Part shown: positions 44,889-54,434 of the stretch, piece after piece
Layout of the letters: every line of letters begins with the position of its first letter
Position numbering within the stretch: position 1 is the first letter of the stretch
Origin: CAYNWT01 sp964450955
Lineage (GTDB): Bacteria > Planctomycetota > Planctomycetia > Planctomycetales > Planctomycetaceae
Length of the DNA: 64,000 nucleotides
Assembly (NCBI GenBank): GCA_964450955.1
Contig: CAYVFI010000018.1
Location: forward strand, 1-64,000
Reading direction: 5' to 3'
Program-made: the position numbers and the translations under genes
The notes under the pieces: generated by a model
Database searches by the model: none
Seen by the model: the letters and a program-made list of their open reading frames with translations, nothing else
Told to the model about the DNA's origin: nothing

Positions 44889-46589
44889 TCACTGTCTCTT
44901 CTTGTTCTTGAACGGCCATTTCTGAACGCCCACACGGTCGGCCCACGCCTGCCACTTATCGATCATCTCCCGCAGCTTGTCCGGATGACTTTCAGCGAGG
45001 TCAGTTTGTTCGGTTCGGTCGGCGTCCATGTCGTACAGATACCACTCGGTCGGTTTGTCCCTGCGATACGCGGACACGATTTTCCACTTGCCGTCACGCA
45101 AGGCCAGGTTGCCGTGGTGTTCGAAACCAATCGCTGCTTTACGTTGGACTGCGGTTCCTGAAAACGCCGGAACCAGGCTCACGCCTTCCATCGGTTGGAT
45201 CGCGTTTTCACCAGCCGACTGCGGATACTCTGCACCGGCGGCATCGACAAACGTTGGCATCACATCAATCAGGTGCGCCGGGTCGTTGACTATCGAACCA
45301 CGCTGTTCAGCAGCAACGCCTTTTGGCCAATGAACAATGAATGGCGTACTGATGCCACCCTCGAATCCATCGTGCTTGTAGCCGCGAAACGGCGTGTTCG
45401 ATGTGTTGGCCCAGCCGCCGCCATAGGCGACGAAAGTATCCTCGGCACCCGGCATCGTTTCCGGTCCGGTTCTCACCCAACGACCATCGCGTGTTTGCAT
45501 GGGTGTCCAGATTTTGGTTTGCAAACCGTCACGACCCAGCGGCTTGAATTCGAAGTTCTTTTTCTTGTCTGAGTTATTTCGGCGACCGTAACCTTCCGCG
45601 CAACCGCCGTTATCCTGGAGGTACACGATGATTGTGTTCTCAAGAGCGTCATGCTTTTTGAGTTCGTTTACGATGCGACCGATGCCCTGGTCCATGCGAT
45701 CGACCATCGCCGCATACACTTCCATGCAGCGGATTTCCCAATCTTTGTGCTGTGTCTTTTCCCAGTTCAACGCGGCCGGCGATAGTGCCCAGCGCTTGTC
45801 CAAAACGCCGAGTTCGATTGCTCGACGGTATCGCTGTTTGCGGATCGGTTCGTAGCCGTTGTCGTACTTGCCTTTGTACTTCGCAATGTCTTCTTCAAAC
45901 GCATGCATGGGCCAATGCGCGCTGGTGTAGGACACGTACATGAAAAACGATTTGTCGGTGTGATCGCGATGATGGTCGGCCACGTACTTCACCGCGTTGT
46001 CACTGATCGCGTCCGAGTAGTAGAACCGTTTTGGCTGGTAGTCGGGATCGTTTTCCGGAGTGATAAACGTGTTGTCGCGGCACAACGTCGCCGGATCGTA
46101 AAAACTACCCGCGCCGATAATGGTTCCATAGAACCGATCGAACCCACGCTGTCGCGGCCAATTGTGGTTCGGCGCTTTTGGTCCAACATGCCGCGTCACA
46201 TGCCACTTGCCGGACATGTACGTTCGATAGCCGGCCGGTTTCAGGGCTTCGGCAAGCGTCACACAGCGACGGTTCAGGTCGCCGCGATACGCGTCGTAGC
46301 CACGATCGCCCGTCATCAAACCAATCCCGGCTTGATGCGAATACAGCCCGGTCAACAACGCCGCTCGCGTCGGACAACAGCGGGATGTGTTGTAAAACTG
46401 AGTGAACCGAACTCCGTTCTGCGCCAGCCCATCCAACACGGGCGTCTTGATTTCGCTGCCATAGCAACCGATATCGGTGTAACCCATATCGTCCGCCATG
46501 ATGAGCACAATGTTCGGTTTGTCAGCCGCATAAACTGAACCAACCACCATGCAACCACACAGCAAAGCAAGCCTGCGTATCCAAAACAT
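44889..46589 (-). CDS. Secreted arylsulfatase
   Basis: A 566-residue type I sulfatase with a signal peptide ending near VYAA. 'PNIVLIMADDMGYTDIGCYG' carries the Ca ligands Asp33/Asp34. The formylglycine site is Cys71 in C-C-P-T-R, agreeing with C-x-P-x-R, and 'LLTGLYSHQAGIG' continues. 'SGKWHVT' and the later 'YLQDNGGCAEGYG' carry further active-site residues. GGGAG lies upstream of ATG 46589, and the frame is open to 46607. It stops 4-20 bp before a deacetylase-family gene on the same strand and so probably shares its transcript. Confidence 0.93.
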   Translation of the reverse strand: MFWIRRLALLCGCMVVGSVYAADKPNIVLIMADDMGYTDIGCYGSEIKTPVLDGLAQNGVRFTQFYNTSRCCPTRAALLTGLYSHQAGIGLMTGDRGYDAYRGDLNRRCVTLAEALKPAGYRTYMSGKWHVTRHVGPKAPNHNWPRQRGFDRFYGTIIGAGSFYDPATLCRDNTFITPENDPDYQPKRFYYSDAISDNAVKYVADHHRDHTDKSFFMYVSYTSAHWPMHAFEEDIAKYKGKYDNGYEPIRKQRYRRAIELGVLDKRWALSPAALNWEKTQHKDWEIRCMEVYAAMVDRMDQGIGRIVNELKKHDALENTIIVYLQDNGGCAEGYGRRNNSDKKKNFEFKPLGRDGLQTKIWTPMQTRDGRWVRTGPETMPGAEDTFVAYGGGWANTSNTPFRGYKHDGFEGGISTPFIVHWPKGVAAEQRGSIVNDPAHLIDVMPTFVDAAGAEYPQSAGENAIQPMEGVSLVPAFSGTAVQRKAAIGFEHHGNLALRDGKWKIVSAYRRDKPTEWYLYDMDADRTEQTDLAESHPDKLREMIDKWQAWADRVGVQKWPFKNKKRQ

Positions 46590-46820
46590 CGTTGGCTCCC
46601 TGAGCATCCTTGGCGACTCTGAAGGAACCTAAAGTAGACGCAAACCCGGTCGGTCGCCACCAACCTGCAAACGGGGCCAGGCAGCGTTTCCGTTCAGTCA
46701 AGTTTGCTAGTGCAGCGACGACTGCAGAACTTGTTGCCGGCCGACTTCTCGGCTGGGCTGTTCGTGCAGCATGACGCGAACCGCTATGCTGCTGAGTCTC
46801 CTTCCCAGAGTAATTTCACG

Positions 46821-49514
46821 ATGCACACCTTTCGAGCGATCTGCTTACTCGCGGCTGCCACGGCGACCGTACTGGCCGACGACAAACCCTACGTTGCCGG
46901 CTTTGAACGGTTCCATCAGGACGCGTCCGACGACGTTGCGGGCGGCAAGTTGCTGCTGAGCGAACTGCAATGCCTGGCCTGCCACACGGCGCGGGGTGTT
47001 GATGGTTCGCTGCATCGGCAAGCGCCGAATTTGAAGGACGTTGGACGTCGAGCAGACGGCAACTTCCTGCGTGATTTCATTTTGGAACCGCACAAACATC
47101 AGCCCGGTGCCACCATGCCGCGGATGATGAACGCACTGCCCGATGCAGAACGCAGGACCGCGGCGAATGCGATTGTGAACTACCTGCTTTCCACAGGAAA
47201 TCGGTTCCAACGTACGCCGCCGGATCTGGCGGCCGTCCAACGTGGAGACACCCTGTACCACACCATCGGCTGCGTGGCTTGTCATGCTCCGCTTGGCGAC
47301 GATGTGAATCCGGAAGTCGTTAAGCAGTCGCGCCGGTTTCCGAATATGGAATCAAAGTACTCACACGCGGGCCTGCAACGGTTCCTCTCGAATCCATTGG
47401 CTGTGCGACCATCGGGTCGCATGCCGCACATGAACCTGGTCGGCCGGGAAGCGTCTGACATCGCTCACTACTTGTTGCGGCGAACCAAAGTATCCGCGCC
47501 GCTGAAGTACGACTTGTTTCACGGACGACGCCGCAACCTGAAGGATGAAGGAAAACTGGAACTCGCAAAGACCGGTAACGCCGAAGCGTTCAACCTTGAG
47601 TTCCCACACCGCAATTCCAACTACACCGTTCGGTTGCATGGCTTCCTGAAAGTTCCGCGACAGGGCGAATACACGTTTCACCTTTCTGCTGATGACGGAG
47701 CGTACCTGTCGATCGACGGGCAGCAGGTCATCGACAACGACAGCCCGCGCAGCAACGACAAGGTTCGCGTCGCGAAAGCCACACTGAATCTAACGGCCGA
47801 TTCGCACGCGATTTCCGTTGACTACTTCCAACGCGGACGAGAACAGATTCTGAAACTCGAATGGGAAGGTCCGGACATCGCGCGGCAGGAAATTCCAGCC
47901 GCATCGCTGAGCAACGAAGCAGCGCCGGTCGAACCGGTCGCTCCGTGGCAGTTTGACGCCGCGCAGGTTCCGCAGGGGAAAGCGTTGTTTGTCAGGCATG
48001 GCTGCAATTCGTGTCATCAGCTTGAACCGACTAACGATGTGCCCAAATCCGACCTGCTGGCGGCCAATCTCTCTGGCGGTTGTCTGAAGCCTGGCCCCAG
48101 TGGTTTGAATCCGAACTTTGGTTTTTCAGACAGACAAGCAGCCGCGATCACCGCGGCAGTTGACGCTCTCAAACAGCCCGCTACGTCAGAACCAAAGGCC
48201 GGCTACGCGCACACGCTAAAATTACTGAATTGCTACGCGTGCCACGAACGCGACAACGTGGGCGGTGTGCCCGACAATCGGCGTTCGTTGTTCGCCACCA
48301 CTTCCATTGAACTCGGCGACGAAGGTCGGATCCCGCCATCGATTTCGGGTGTCGGCGACAAGCTCAATCCCGAGTGGCTAAAGCAGGTTCTCACCAACCG
48401 CGGCATCGCGCGGCCTTACATGACTGCTCGCATGCCGCAGTTTGGCGAGAAGCAGGTAAGCCACTTGCCAGCGGCGTTTGTCACGGCCGATCGAACCAAA
48501 CAACCGAATCGTGAATCGTCTGATCAACCAGCAATCGCCAAAGAAGTTGCTTTGCGGCTCATCGACAAAGGCAAGCTGCAGTGCATTGCGTGTCACGATT
48601 TCAACGGCCACGAATCCATCGGCATCCGTGCGATGGATTTGACGACAATGCCGAAGCGCTTGAACCGCGACTGGTTCCATCGTTACATGCTGAATCCAAC
48701 CGCGTATCGACCGGGCACCAAAATGCCCGCGTCGTGGCCGAACGGCCGTTCGCTGTTTAAAGACGAACTGGACGGCGACGCGTTTCGGCAAATCGATGCG
48801 ATTTGGACGTATTTGTCCGATGGCCGAAAAGCCATTCCGCCGAAGGGTCTGAACCGCAAATCGCTGGAGATCATCGTGGGGGGCGAAGCGGTTGTGTACC
48901 GCAACAAGATCCGCGAAGCCGGCTTCCGAGGCATCTGCGTCGGTCATCCCGAACAGGTCAACTTCTCCTTCGACGCCGTCAGCATGCGGATGGCTCAAAT
49001 CTGGAAGGGGCGGTTCCTGAACGCGTCGCCGCACTGGAATTCCAGTGGCATGGGTCGCATCGGACCGCTGGGCAGCGACGTGATCACGTTCGCCCAGGGC
49101 GGCCCATTCGCGCGATTGTCAGATGCGGATGCGGTGTGGCCGGAGGAACTCGGAAAAGAAGCCGGGTACCAATTTCAGGGCTACGACCTTGGCAAGCTTC
49201 AGCGGCCGACGTTCCGATATTGGTTCACGGGAGCCAACATCACGGACGGATCGACCGGCATCGAAAATGGCAACAGCAAGACTCTTCGCAGGACGCTTAC
49301 AGTTACCGGCGGAAACACGCGCGATCTTTGGTTTCGTGTTTGGGCCGGCGAAGACGTTGTGCGTGATGGCGATAGTTATCGCTGTGACAAGAAGCTGCGT
49401 GTTCGCCTGAACGCGGATGGGGTGATTCGCGAAAGCAACGGGCGAACCGAGTTGTTGGTTCCGGTCCAGTTCGCCGGCGGCAAAGCAACCATCATGATTG
49501 ACTACGAATGGTAA
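46821..49514 (+). CDS. Five-haem c-type cytochrome with PA14 domain
   Basis: The 897-residue exported product has a signal peptide (ending VLAD). Five CxxCH motifs are visible: CLACH (51-55), CVACH, CNSCH, CYACH and CIACH. The first two form cytochrome c domains before residue 200. A PA14-like carbohydrate-binding domain ('LHGFLKVPRQGEYTFHLSADDGAYLSIDG', about 270-350) follows, then the remaining cytochromes and a C-terminal beta-rich region. It is probably a periplasmic electron-transfer protein docked on a sugar or sugar-dehydrogenase complex. The frame is open from 46704, but the signal peptide starts at ATG 46821. The propeller gene follows within 5 bp and is likely its partner. Confidence 0.85.
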   Translation: MHTFRAICLLAAATATVLADDKPYVAGFERFHQDASDDVAGGKLLLSELQCLACHTARGVDGSLHRQAPNLKDVGRRADGNFLRDFILEPHKHQPGATMPRMMNALPDAERRTAANAIVNYLLSTGNRFQRTPPDLAAVQRGDTLYHTIGCVACHAPLGDDVNPEVVKQSRRFPNMESKYSHAGLQRFLSNPLAVRPSGRMPHMNLVGREASDIAHYLLRRTKVSAPLKYDLFHGRRRNLKDEGKLELAKTGNAEAFNLEFPHRNSNYTVRLHGFLKVPRQGEYTFHLSADDGAYLSIDGQQVIDNDSPRSNDKVRVAKATLNLTADSHAISVDYFQRGREQILKLEWEGPDIARQEIPAASLSNEAAPVEPVAPWQFDAAQVPQGKALFVRHGCNSCHQLEPTNDVPKSDLLAANLSGGCLKPGPSGLNPNFGFSDRQAAAITAAVDALKQPATSEPKAGYAHTLKLLNCYACHERDNVGGVPDNRRSLFATTSIELGDEGRIPPSISGVGDKLNPEWLKQVLTNRGIARPYMTARMPQFGEKQVSHLPAAFVTADRTKQPNRESSDQPAIAKEVALRLIDKGKLQCIACHDFNGHESIGIRAMDLTTMPKRLNRDWFHRYMLNPTAYRPGTKMPASWPNGRSLFKDELDGDAFRQIDAIWTYLSDGRKAIPPKGLNRKSLEIIVGGEAVVYRNKIREAGFRGICVGHPEQVNFSFDAVSMRMAQIWKGRFLNASPHWNSSGMGRIGPLGSDVITFAQGGPFARLSDADAVWPEELGKEAGYQFQGYDLGKLQRPTFRYWFTGANITDGSTGIENGNSKTLRRTLTVTGGNTRDLWFRVWAGEDVVRDGDSYRCDKKLRVRLNADGVIRESNGRTELLVPVQFAGGKATIMIDYEW

Positions 49515-49519
49515 GCGGC

Positions 49520-51007
49520 ATGAAATTCAAATCGACTCTGGCCGTGTGCCTTCTGCTGACCAGCACCGCGCTGGCTCAGGACGAACTCCCACCCATTCGC
49601 GCGGTGCACGAAAAAGAAGCGCAGTATTACAACATCGTTGACCTGGCGGTTGACAATACGGTGTTCCTGGAAGCGACCAGTTTTGAGGTTCTGCCTGATA
49701 AACGACTGGCCATCGGCACGCGTCGCGGTGAAATTTACATCGTGACGGGGCTGCTGCAGAAGGTGCCGTTTCCAAAGTACCAACTGTTCGCCAGTGGGCT
49801 GCACGAAGTGTTTGGTCTGGCCTGGAAAGATGGTTCGCTATACGTCACCCAGCAGTGTGAGGTCACTCGCATCACCGACACCAACAACGACGGTCGCGCT
49901 GACAAGTTTGACACGATCAATGACGATTGGGGCTTCGGCGGCGAACACGAATTCACGTACGGTTCGAAGTTCGACCGCAAAGGCAACCTGTGGACGGTGC
50001 ACTGCCTGACCGGTTCTTACACATCAGAATACAAATTCCGCGGCTGGTGTCTGCAAACCACTCCGGACGGCCGCAGTGTCCCCACATGCAGTGGACTTCG
50101 CAGTCCTGGTGGCATTGGCATGAACGCAGCCGGCGACATGTTTTACACAGAAAATCAGGGGCCGTGGAACGGAGCGTGTTCGCTAAAGCACCTGCGGCCG
50201 GGCGGATTTCTTGGCCACCCGGTCAGCTTCCCCTGGTACAAAGACGCGCCCAACATGGGACCGGTTCCCGCGAAGCCAAACGGCGGGCGCGAACAGCGAC
50301 AGTACCTCGAAGTCGCTCGAATTCCAGAACTGGTCCCGCCGGCCATCGTGTTTCCTTATCGCAAGATGGGGCAATCGGCATCGTTCATTACGACCGACGC
50401 ATCCGCGGGGAAGTTCGGACCATTTGCCGGTCAAACATTCGTCGGTGACTACACGCTAAGCCTGGTGATGCGAGCGCAAACAGAACTGATCAACGGCGTT
50501 TATCAGGGCGCATGTTTTCCGTTTCGAGAAGGCTTCAAGACGGGCTTGATTGGCGGACTGCTGACCAAAGAAGGCTACATGTTTGTGGGCGGCTGCAGTC
50601 GCGGCTGGCCCGCGCGAGGTCCGGAAGCGTTCCGGTTGCAGCGTTTAGATTGGAACCAGAAAACGCCGTTCGAAATCCAAACCATGCGGCTGACCAAAGA
50701 CGGGTTCGAACTGAAGTTCACCAAGCCGGTTGATCCCACGATTGCCGCTGACCCACAGTCGTACCACATGACCACATTTACCCACGAATACAAACCAGGC
50801 TACGGCAGCCCGGAAGTCGATCAGGCTCCGGTGAAGATTAAGCTCGCAAAAGTCAGCGACGATGGAACCACAGTGCGGCTGGTTCTGGACAGCCTGCGAG
50901 TAGGCTACATCCACGAACTCACCTGCGCGGGCGTTCGATCGACTGACGAAGAACCGCTGCTGCACGACATGGCGTGGTACACACTGAATCAGCTGCGCAG
51001 CGAATGA
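49520..51007 (+). CDS. Secreted beta-propeller (glucose/sorbosone dehydrogenase-like)
   Basis: A 495-residue exported protein with a signal peptide (MKFKSTLAVCLLLTSTALAQ). Propeller blades resemble soluble quinoprotein glucose/sorbosone dehydrogenases and the planctomycete 'membrane-bound dehydrogenase' family: 'LPDKRLAIGTRRGEIYIV', 'GLAWKDGSLYVTQQCEVTRI', 'LRSPGGIGMNAAGDMFYTENQG' and 'HLRPGGFLGHPV'. A C-terminal Ig-like segment ('MRLTKDGFELKFTKPVDP') is typical. It lies directly after the five-haem cytochrome, which could accept its electrons. ATG 49508 is an alternative start inside the previous gene. The substrate is unknown. Confidence 0.82.
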   Translation: MKFKSTLAVCLLLTSTALAQDELPPIRAVHEKEAQYYNIVDLAVDNTVFLEATSFEVLPDKRLAIGTRRGEIYIVTGLLQKVPFPKYQLFASGLHEVFGLAWKDGSLYVTQQCEVTRITDTNNDGRADKFDTINDDWGFGGEHEFTYGSKFDRKGNLWTVHCLTGSYTSEYKFRGWCLQTTPDGRSVPTCSGLRSPGGIGMNAAGDMFYTENQGPWNGACSLKHLRPGGFLGHPVSFPWYKDAPNMGPVPAKPNGGREQRQYLEVARIPELVPPAIVFPYRKMGQSASFITTDASAGKFGPFAGQTFVGDYTLSLVMRAQTELINGVYQGACFPFREGFKTGLIGGLLTKEGYMFVGGCSRGWPARGPEAFRLQRLDWNQKTPFEIQTMRLTKDGFELKFTKPVDPTIAADPQSYHMTTFTHEYKPGYGSPEVDQAPVKIKLAKVSDDGTTVRLVLDSLRVGYIHELTCAGVRSTDEEPLLHDMAWYTLNQLRSE

Positions 51008-51240
51008 GACACACGCTCCCTGCACTACCTGCCACCTCTCCCGCTTGCGGGGGAGGTCGCGGTCTCAGCCGCGGGAGGGGGGTCGTTCTGGCAGCAGACC
51101 CGAGCCCGAAAATGAAGTACACGATCGTTCGGTCAGCTGGGACCTGGCTCTCTCCGGACCTGAGAGACCTGAGAGCCCGACTCTCCCGCAAGCGAGAGAG
51201 TGACACCATCGTGCCGGATTGTTTGGCTTCCCAGTGATCC
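51008..51240. repeat. Repeat-rich intergenic region
   Basis: Contains a GC hairpin CTCTCCCGCTTGCGGGGGAG (about 51037-51056) and a later related arm CTCTCCCGCAAGCGAGAGAG (about 51180-51199). Together they make an inverted pair about 160 bp long just after the propeller gene. Similar hairpins are common in planctomycete genomes, and no gene is visible here. Confidence 0.55.
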
Positions 51241-51315
51241 CAATCCGCACTCGTGCGTTGTCATTCGAACCAACGGGCGCGCCCGTCATCGAATTGCGAT
51301 AACCGGGAGACAATA

Positions 51316-51426
51316 ATGAATTTCAGAGCCATACTGGTCGGCAGCGGCGTTTTGGGGCTTGCCATCATCGTGCTTGGTATCGTGGCGGGCATTGTCGTGC
51401 TGGTTGCGGAATCAAGAAAAAAATAA
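51316..51426 (+). CDS. Small single-helix membrane protein (36 aa)
   Basis: A 36-codon ORF read directly, with GGGAGA 6 nt before its ATG. The product (MNFRAILVGSGV...) is one long hydrophobic helix of about 25 residues rich in Val, Ile, Leu and Gly, with a short basic tail ESRKK. It lies 80 bp upstream of the ABC exporter on the same strand, so it might be an accessory subunit or leader peptide. I do not recognise a family. Confidence 0.55.
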   Translation: MNFRAILVGSGVLGLAIIVLGIVAGIVVLVAESRKK

Positions 51427-51506
51427 GCCTTAGTCGGCCACTCAAGTAAGCATCGCGCGCCGTAATGCCCACGCGGGATGCGGATTCAAAACAAGACTGA
51501 CACCAC

Positions 51507-52346
51507 ATGACATACGCAATCGAAACCAAACAACTGACGCGGTACTTCGATGATGTACACGCCGTGAAATCAGTTGATCTTACGGTCGAACGCGGCAGCC
51601 TGTACGGGTTCCTCGGTCCAAACGGAGCCGGAAAATCAACGACCATCAAAATGCTGACCGGCATTCTGGTTCCTTCTTCCGGTGAGATTTCCCTGCTGGG
51701 CAAGAACCCGTGGAACAAAGAAGACGCCATCGCAATCAAGCAGCAAACAGGCGTCGTCCCCGAAGACCTGGCACTGTTCGACAACCTCACCGCGCGGGAG
51801 TACCTCACGTTCACGGGCCGGATGTATTCCATGGATCTGGCGACCATCCGCGAACGGTCTGAAGAATTGCTTAACCTGCTGAAGCTGGAAGAGGTCGAAA
51901 AAAAGCTAACGGTCGAATACTCACACGGCATGAAAAAGAAGCTCGCACTTGCCGCGGCGCTATTACCGAATCCGGATCTGCTGTTTCTTGACGAACCATT
52001 TGAAGGCGTCGATGCAGTCACGTCGCGAGTCATTCGTGACTTGCTGGCAATTTACGTCCGCCGCGGTTCAACCGTGTTCGTCACGTCGCATGTGTTGGAG
52101 ATTGTCGAACGCATTTGCACTCACGTGGGCATCATCGCCAACGGGCAACTGGTCGAACAAACGTCGCTGGAAGACCTGCGACAAGGCAGTTCGCTGGAAC
52201 AGCGGTTCCTCGAAAAAGTGGGGCAACCTGACGAAGAAGAAATCAATCTGGCATGGCTGGAAGATGGACCGATTCGCGACGGCGCCGCATCAATCGGTGC
52301 CGCACCGGAATCACCAGAGACCTCGACTGAGGAATCTGCATCGTGA
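51507..52346 (+). CDS. ABC-2 type exporter ATP-binding protein
   Basis: A 279-residue ATPase with Walker A 'GPNGAGKST', signature 'YSHGMKKKLALA' (the CcmA-type variant of LSGGQ), Walker B 'LLFLDEPFEGVD' and H-loop 'FVTSHVLEI'. The C-terminal 60 residues are acidic and Ser/Glu-rich (about 225-279). It powers the permease encoded next, whose start overlaps its stop by four bases (GTGA). The exported substrate is unknown. Confidence 0.92.
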   Translation: MTYAIETKQLTRYFDDVHAVKSVDLTVERGSLYGFLGPNGAGKSTTIKMLTGILVPSSGEISLLGKNPWNKEDAIAIKQQTGVVPEDLALFDNLTAREYLTFTGRMYSMDLATIRERSEELLNLLKLEEVEKKLTVEYSHGMKKKLALAAALLPNPDLLFLDEPFEGVDAVTSRVIRDLLAIYVRRGSTVFVTSHVLEIVERICTHVGIIANGQLVEQTSLEDLRQGSSLEQRFLEKVGQPDEEEINLAWLEDGPIRDGAASIGAAPESPETSTEESAS

Positions 52347-54178
52347 ACGTCCGACACTTCCTGGCCATCGTCCGCTTGCGCTGGCAGATGGCAACCAACC
52401 AGTTTCGCAAGTCCAGCACCATCAACCGCGTCGTGTCGATGGTCCTAACGGTTCTGGCCGCTCTGGGTTCGCTGGGCGCGTTTGTCTTTGCCGTGGGCTG
52501 GGGCAGAGTGTTGCTTTCGAAAATCGAACCGTTCCAGATGATTTTCGTTTGGGACGCGATTGTCGGCATCTTCCTGTTCGCATGGGCCATCGCTTTGATG
52601 GTCGAACTGCAGCGTTCAGAACTCCTGTCGCTGAAGAACCTGTTGCACTTACCCATCTCGTTAGCGGGTGCGTTTTTTCTGAACTACACAAGCTCGCTGG
52701 TCAGCTTCACAATTTTACTGCTACTGCCGGCAATGCTGGGCCTGTGCGTGGCTTCGGTCATGTATTTCGGCAGTCACTCTGTTGTTGTGTTCGCGCTGCT
52801 GGGTGCGTTTCTGCTGATGGTGACCGGTGTCTCATATCAACTGCGAGGCTGGCTAGCGCGGTTGATGGAGAACAAGCGAACGCGGGGAACCGTGATTGCT
52901 GTCACCACGATTATTTTTGTGCTGATCATGCAATTACCGCAACTGGTAACCATGGGAACCATCGGCCCGAACACCAAAGCTCGAGAAAGACAAACGGCGT
53001 ACTACGACGAGATTAAACAGCTGGAGAAACGACAGAAGGCCGGCGAGATTGAGATGCAGGAATACACTCAGCTCGCGAAGACCGCACAGGACGAATTCAG
53101 CGCCGAAGACAAAGCACTTCGAGAAGCGGAAAACGAATCATTCAACAACACAGCTTCCATGGCGAACCTGGCATTGCCTGTTGGATGGCTGCCGTACGGA
53201 GCATCCGCGGCCGCGCGCGGTTCGATCGTTCCGCCCTGGCTGTGTGTGTTTGGCATGACCGCAATCGGCTGCGTCAGTCTGGCTCTTTCGTACCGCAGCA
53301 CCGTGCGCGGCTACACCGGCGAACACAACAAGATGTATCGACCGGCAAGCGGCAAGACCGCAAAATCCGGAACGCGCAGCGACATGTTGGAGAAGTCGGT
53401 TCCTCTACTGACCGACCAACAATCTGTCATCACCATGGCAACACTCCGCTCACTCCTCCGCGCGCCCGAAGCCAAAATGGCGCTGCTGACACCGCTCATC
53501 TTCGTGTTCATTTTCGCCTCCATGGCGCTGACTGGAAAAATGGACAAGGTTCCTGCGATCGTCAGACCGTGGTTTGGCGTGGGAGCCATCGGAATGTCGC
53601 TCGTGGGCATGGTTCAAATGATGCTCAACATGTTTGGTCTCGATCGCCAGGGTTTCCGAGCCTACGTGCTCATGCCGGCCGAACGGCGAGACATCCTGTT
53701 GGGCAAGAACCTTGGAATCCTGCCGATCGCCGCCGTGCTAAGCGGCGGACTTGTTCTGTTTATGGGCATCACCGGCGGAATGCACTTTACGCACATCGTT
53801 GCGTCGCTGATCCAGATTTTGATCGCGTACTTCATCTACTTTGTCGTCAGCAATTACACGTCCATCGTGGCTCCAATCGGTTTCGCTGCCGGAACCATGA
53901 AGCCCGTCTCAATGAAGTTCAGCGTTGTCGCCCTGCAATTCATCGCTGTCCTGTTGGTTCCCGTCGCCATCACACCAGCCGCCATCGCGCTTGGAACCGA
54001 ACTGCTTGCGAACCACTACGCACCGCAGTTCAGCGCGGTTCCGATATACCTCCTCATTACCCTCATCCAGCTCCCACTGGCCATTCTCTTCTACCGCAAA
54101 ATGCTAACCCTCCAGGGAACCCACCTCCACGAACGCGAACAAGCCATCCTCGACGTCATCTCCAAAGTCGCCGACTAA
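52343..54178 (+). CDS. ABC-2 type exporter permease
   Basis: A 611-residue membrane protein with 10-12 hydrophobic segments in two groups (about 30-205 and 285-600). Between them is a long cytoplasmic stretch of Lys/Glu/Ala coiled-coil character ('YYDEIKQLEKRQKAGEIEMQEYTQ', about 215-260). The fused two-half layout suggests one chain replaces two permease subunits. It starts at GTG 52343, coupled to the ATPase. The TAA stop is followed after one base by the 3'-end motif at 54180. Confidence 0.85.
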   Translation: MNVRHFLAIVRLRWQMATNQFRKSSTINRVVSMVLTVLAALGSLGAFVFAVGWGRVLLSKIEPFQMIFVWDAIVGIFLFAWAIALMVELQRSELLSLKNLLHLPISLAGAFFLNYTSSLVSFTILLLLPAMLGLCVASVMYFGSHSVVVFALLGAFLLMVTGVSYQLRGWLARLMENKRTRGTVIAVTTIIFVLIMQLPQLVTMGTIGPNTKARERQTAYYDEIKQLEKRQKAGEIEMQEYTQLAKTAQDEFSAEDKALREAENESFNNTASMANLALPVGWLPYGASAAARGSIVPPWLCVFGMTAIGCVSLALSYRSTVRGYTGEHNKMYRPASGKTAKSGTRSDMLEKSVPLLTDQQSVITMATLRSLLRAPEAKMALLTPLIFVFIFASMALTGKMDKVPAIVRPWFGVGAIGMSLVGMVQMMLNMFGLDRQGFRAYVLMPAERRDILLGKNLGILPIAAVLSGGLVLFMGITGGMHFTHIVASLIQILIAYFIYFVVSNYTSIVAPIGFAAGTMKPVSMKFSVVALQFIAVLLVPVAITPAAIALGTELLANHYAPQFSAVPIYLLITLIQLPLAILFYRKMLTLQGTHLHEREQAILDVISKVAD

Positions 54179-54179
54179 C

Positions 54180-54255
54180 CGAACGTTCCGTTCGATAGGT
54201 ATCCGGTGGGGGGAGCGGGGGGAGGTTGGTGGGTGCATCTCCGGTTGGATGGTTG
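54180..54255 (+). repeat. Post-stop element, copy 1
   Basis: Begins with hairpin-forming CGAACG-TTC-CGTTCG one base after the stop of the ABC permease. It continues ATAGGTATCCGGT and then a G-rich stretch with GAGGTTGGTGGGTGC. It differs from the two other copies by one base in the first 28. No gene is encoded here. Confidence 0.85.
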
Positions 54256-54272
54256 TGGGTGGGGCATGCTCT

Positions 54273-54371
54273 AGAAGCCCGGCATCTTGACTGAATCGAT
54301 GCAGCGGATAGATGTTTGAAGGCCCTGGGTGCCAGGACCGCGTACTTGGTCGATCGAGATGCCGGGCTTCT
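54273..54371 (+). other. 15-bp inverted repeat with long loop
   Basis: Perfect arms AGAAGCCCGGCATCT (54273-54287) and AGATGCCGGGCTTCT (54357-54371) enclose 69 bp that contain a smaller GC hairpin (about GGCCCTGGGTGCC). It lies between the convergent ABC permease and the gene at 54515, so it may act as a terminator for the permease or be a small structured RNA. Confidence 0.5.
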
Positions 54372-54378
54372 CCGCGCG

Positions 54379-54416
54379 CAAACCTAAAGCCGGCCCCGCA
54401 AATTGCGAGACCGGCC
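54379..54416 (-). terminator. Terminator of the Arg/Pro-rich secreted protein gene
   Basis: On the minus strand, a 12-bp stem (GCCGGTCTCGCA with TGCGGGGCCGGC, two G-U pairs) with loop ATTT is followed by TTTAGGTTTG. It lies about 100 nt after the stop, beyond the post-stop element. Confidence 0.7.
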
Positions 54417-54434
54417 ATGTGCTCCTAATTGACA

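Noticed and set aside
49508..49519. Start of the propeller gene at ATG 49508
   Set aside because: It would add four residues before a good signal peptide; ATG 49520 begins the signal peptide directly.
51949..53016. A 355-residue plus-strand ORF spanning the ABC ATPase and permease
   Set aside because: It is out of frame with both well-supported genes and has no domain.
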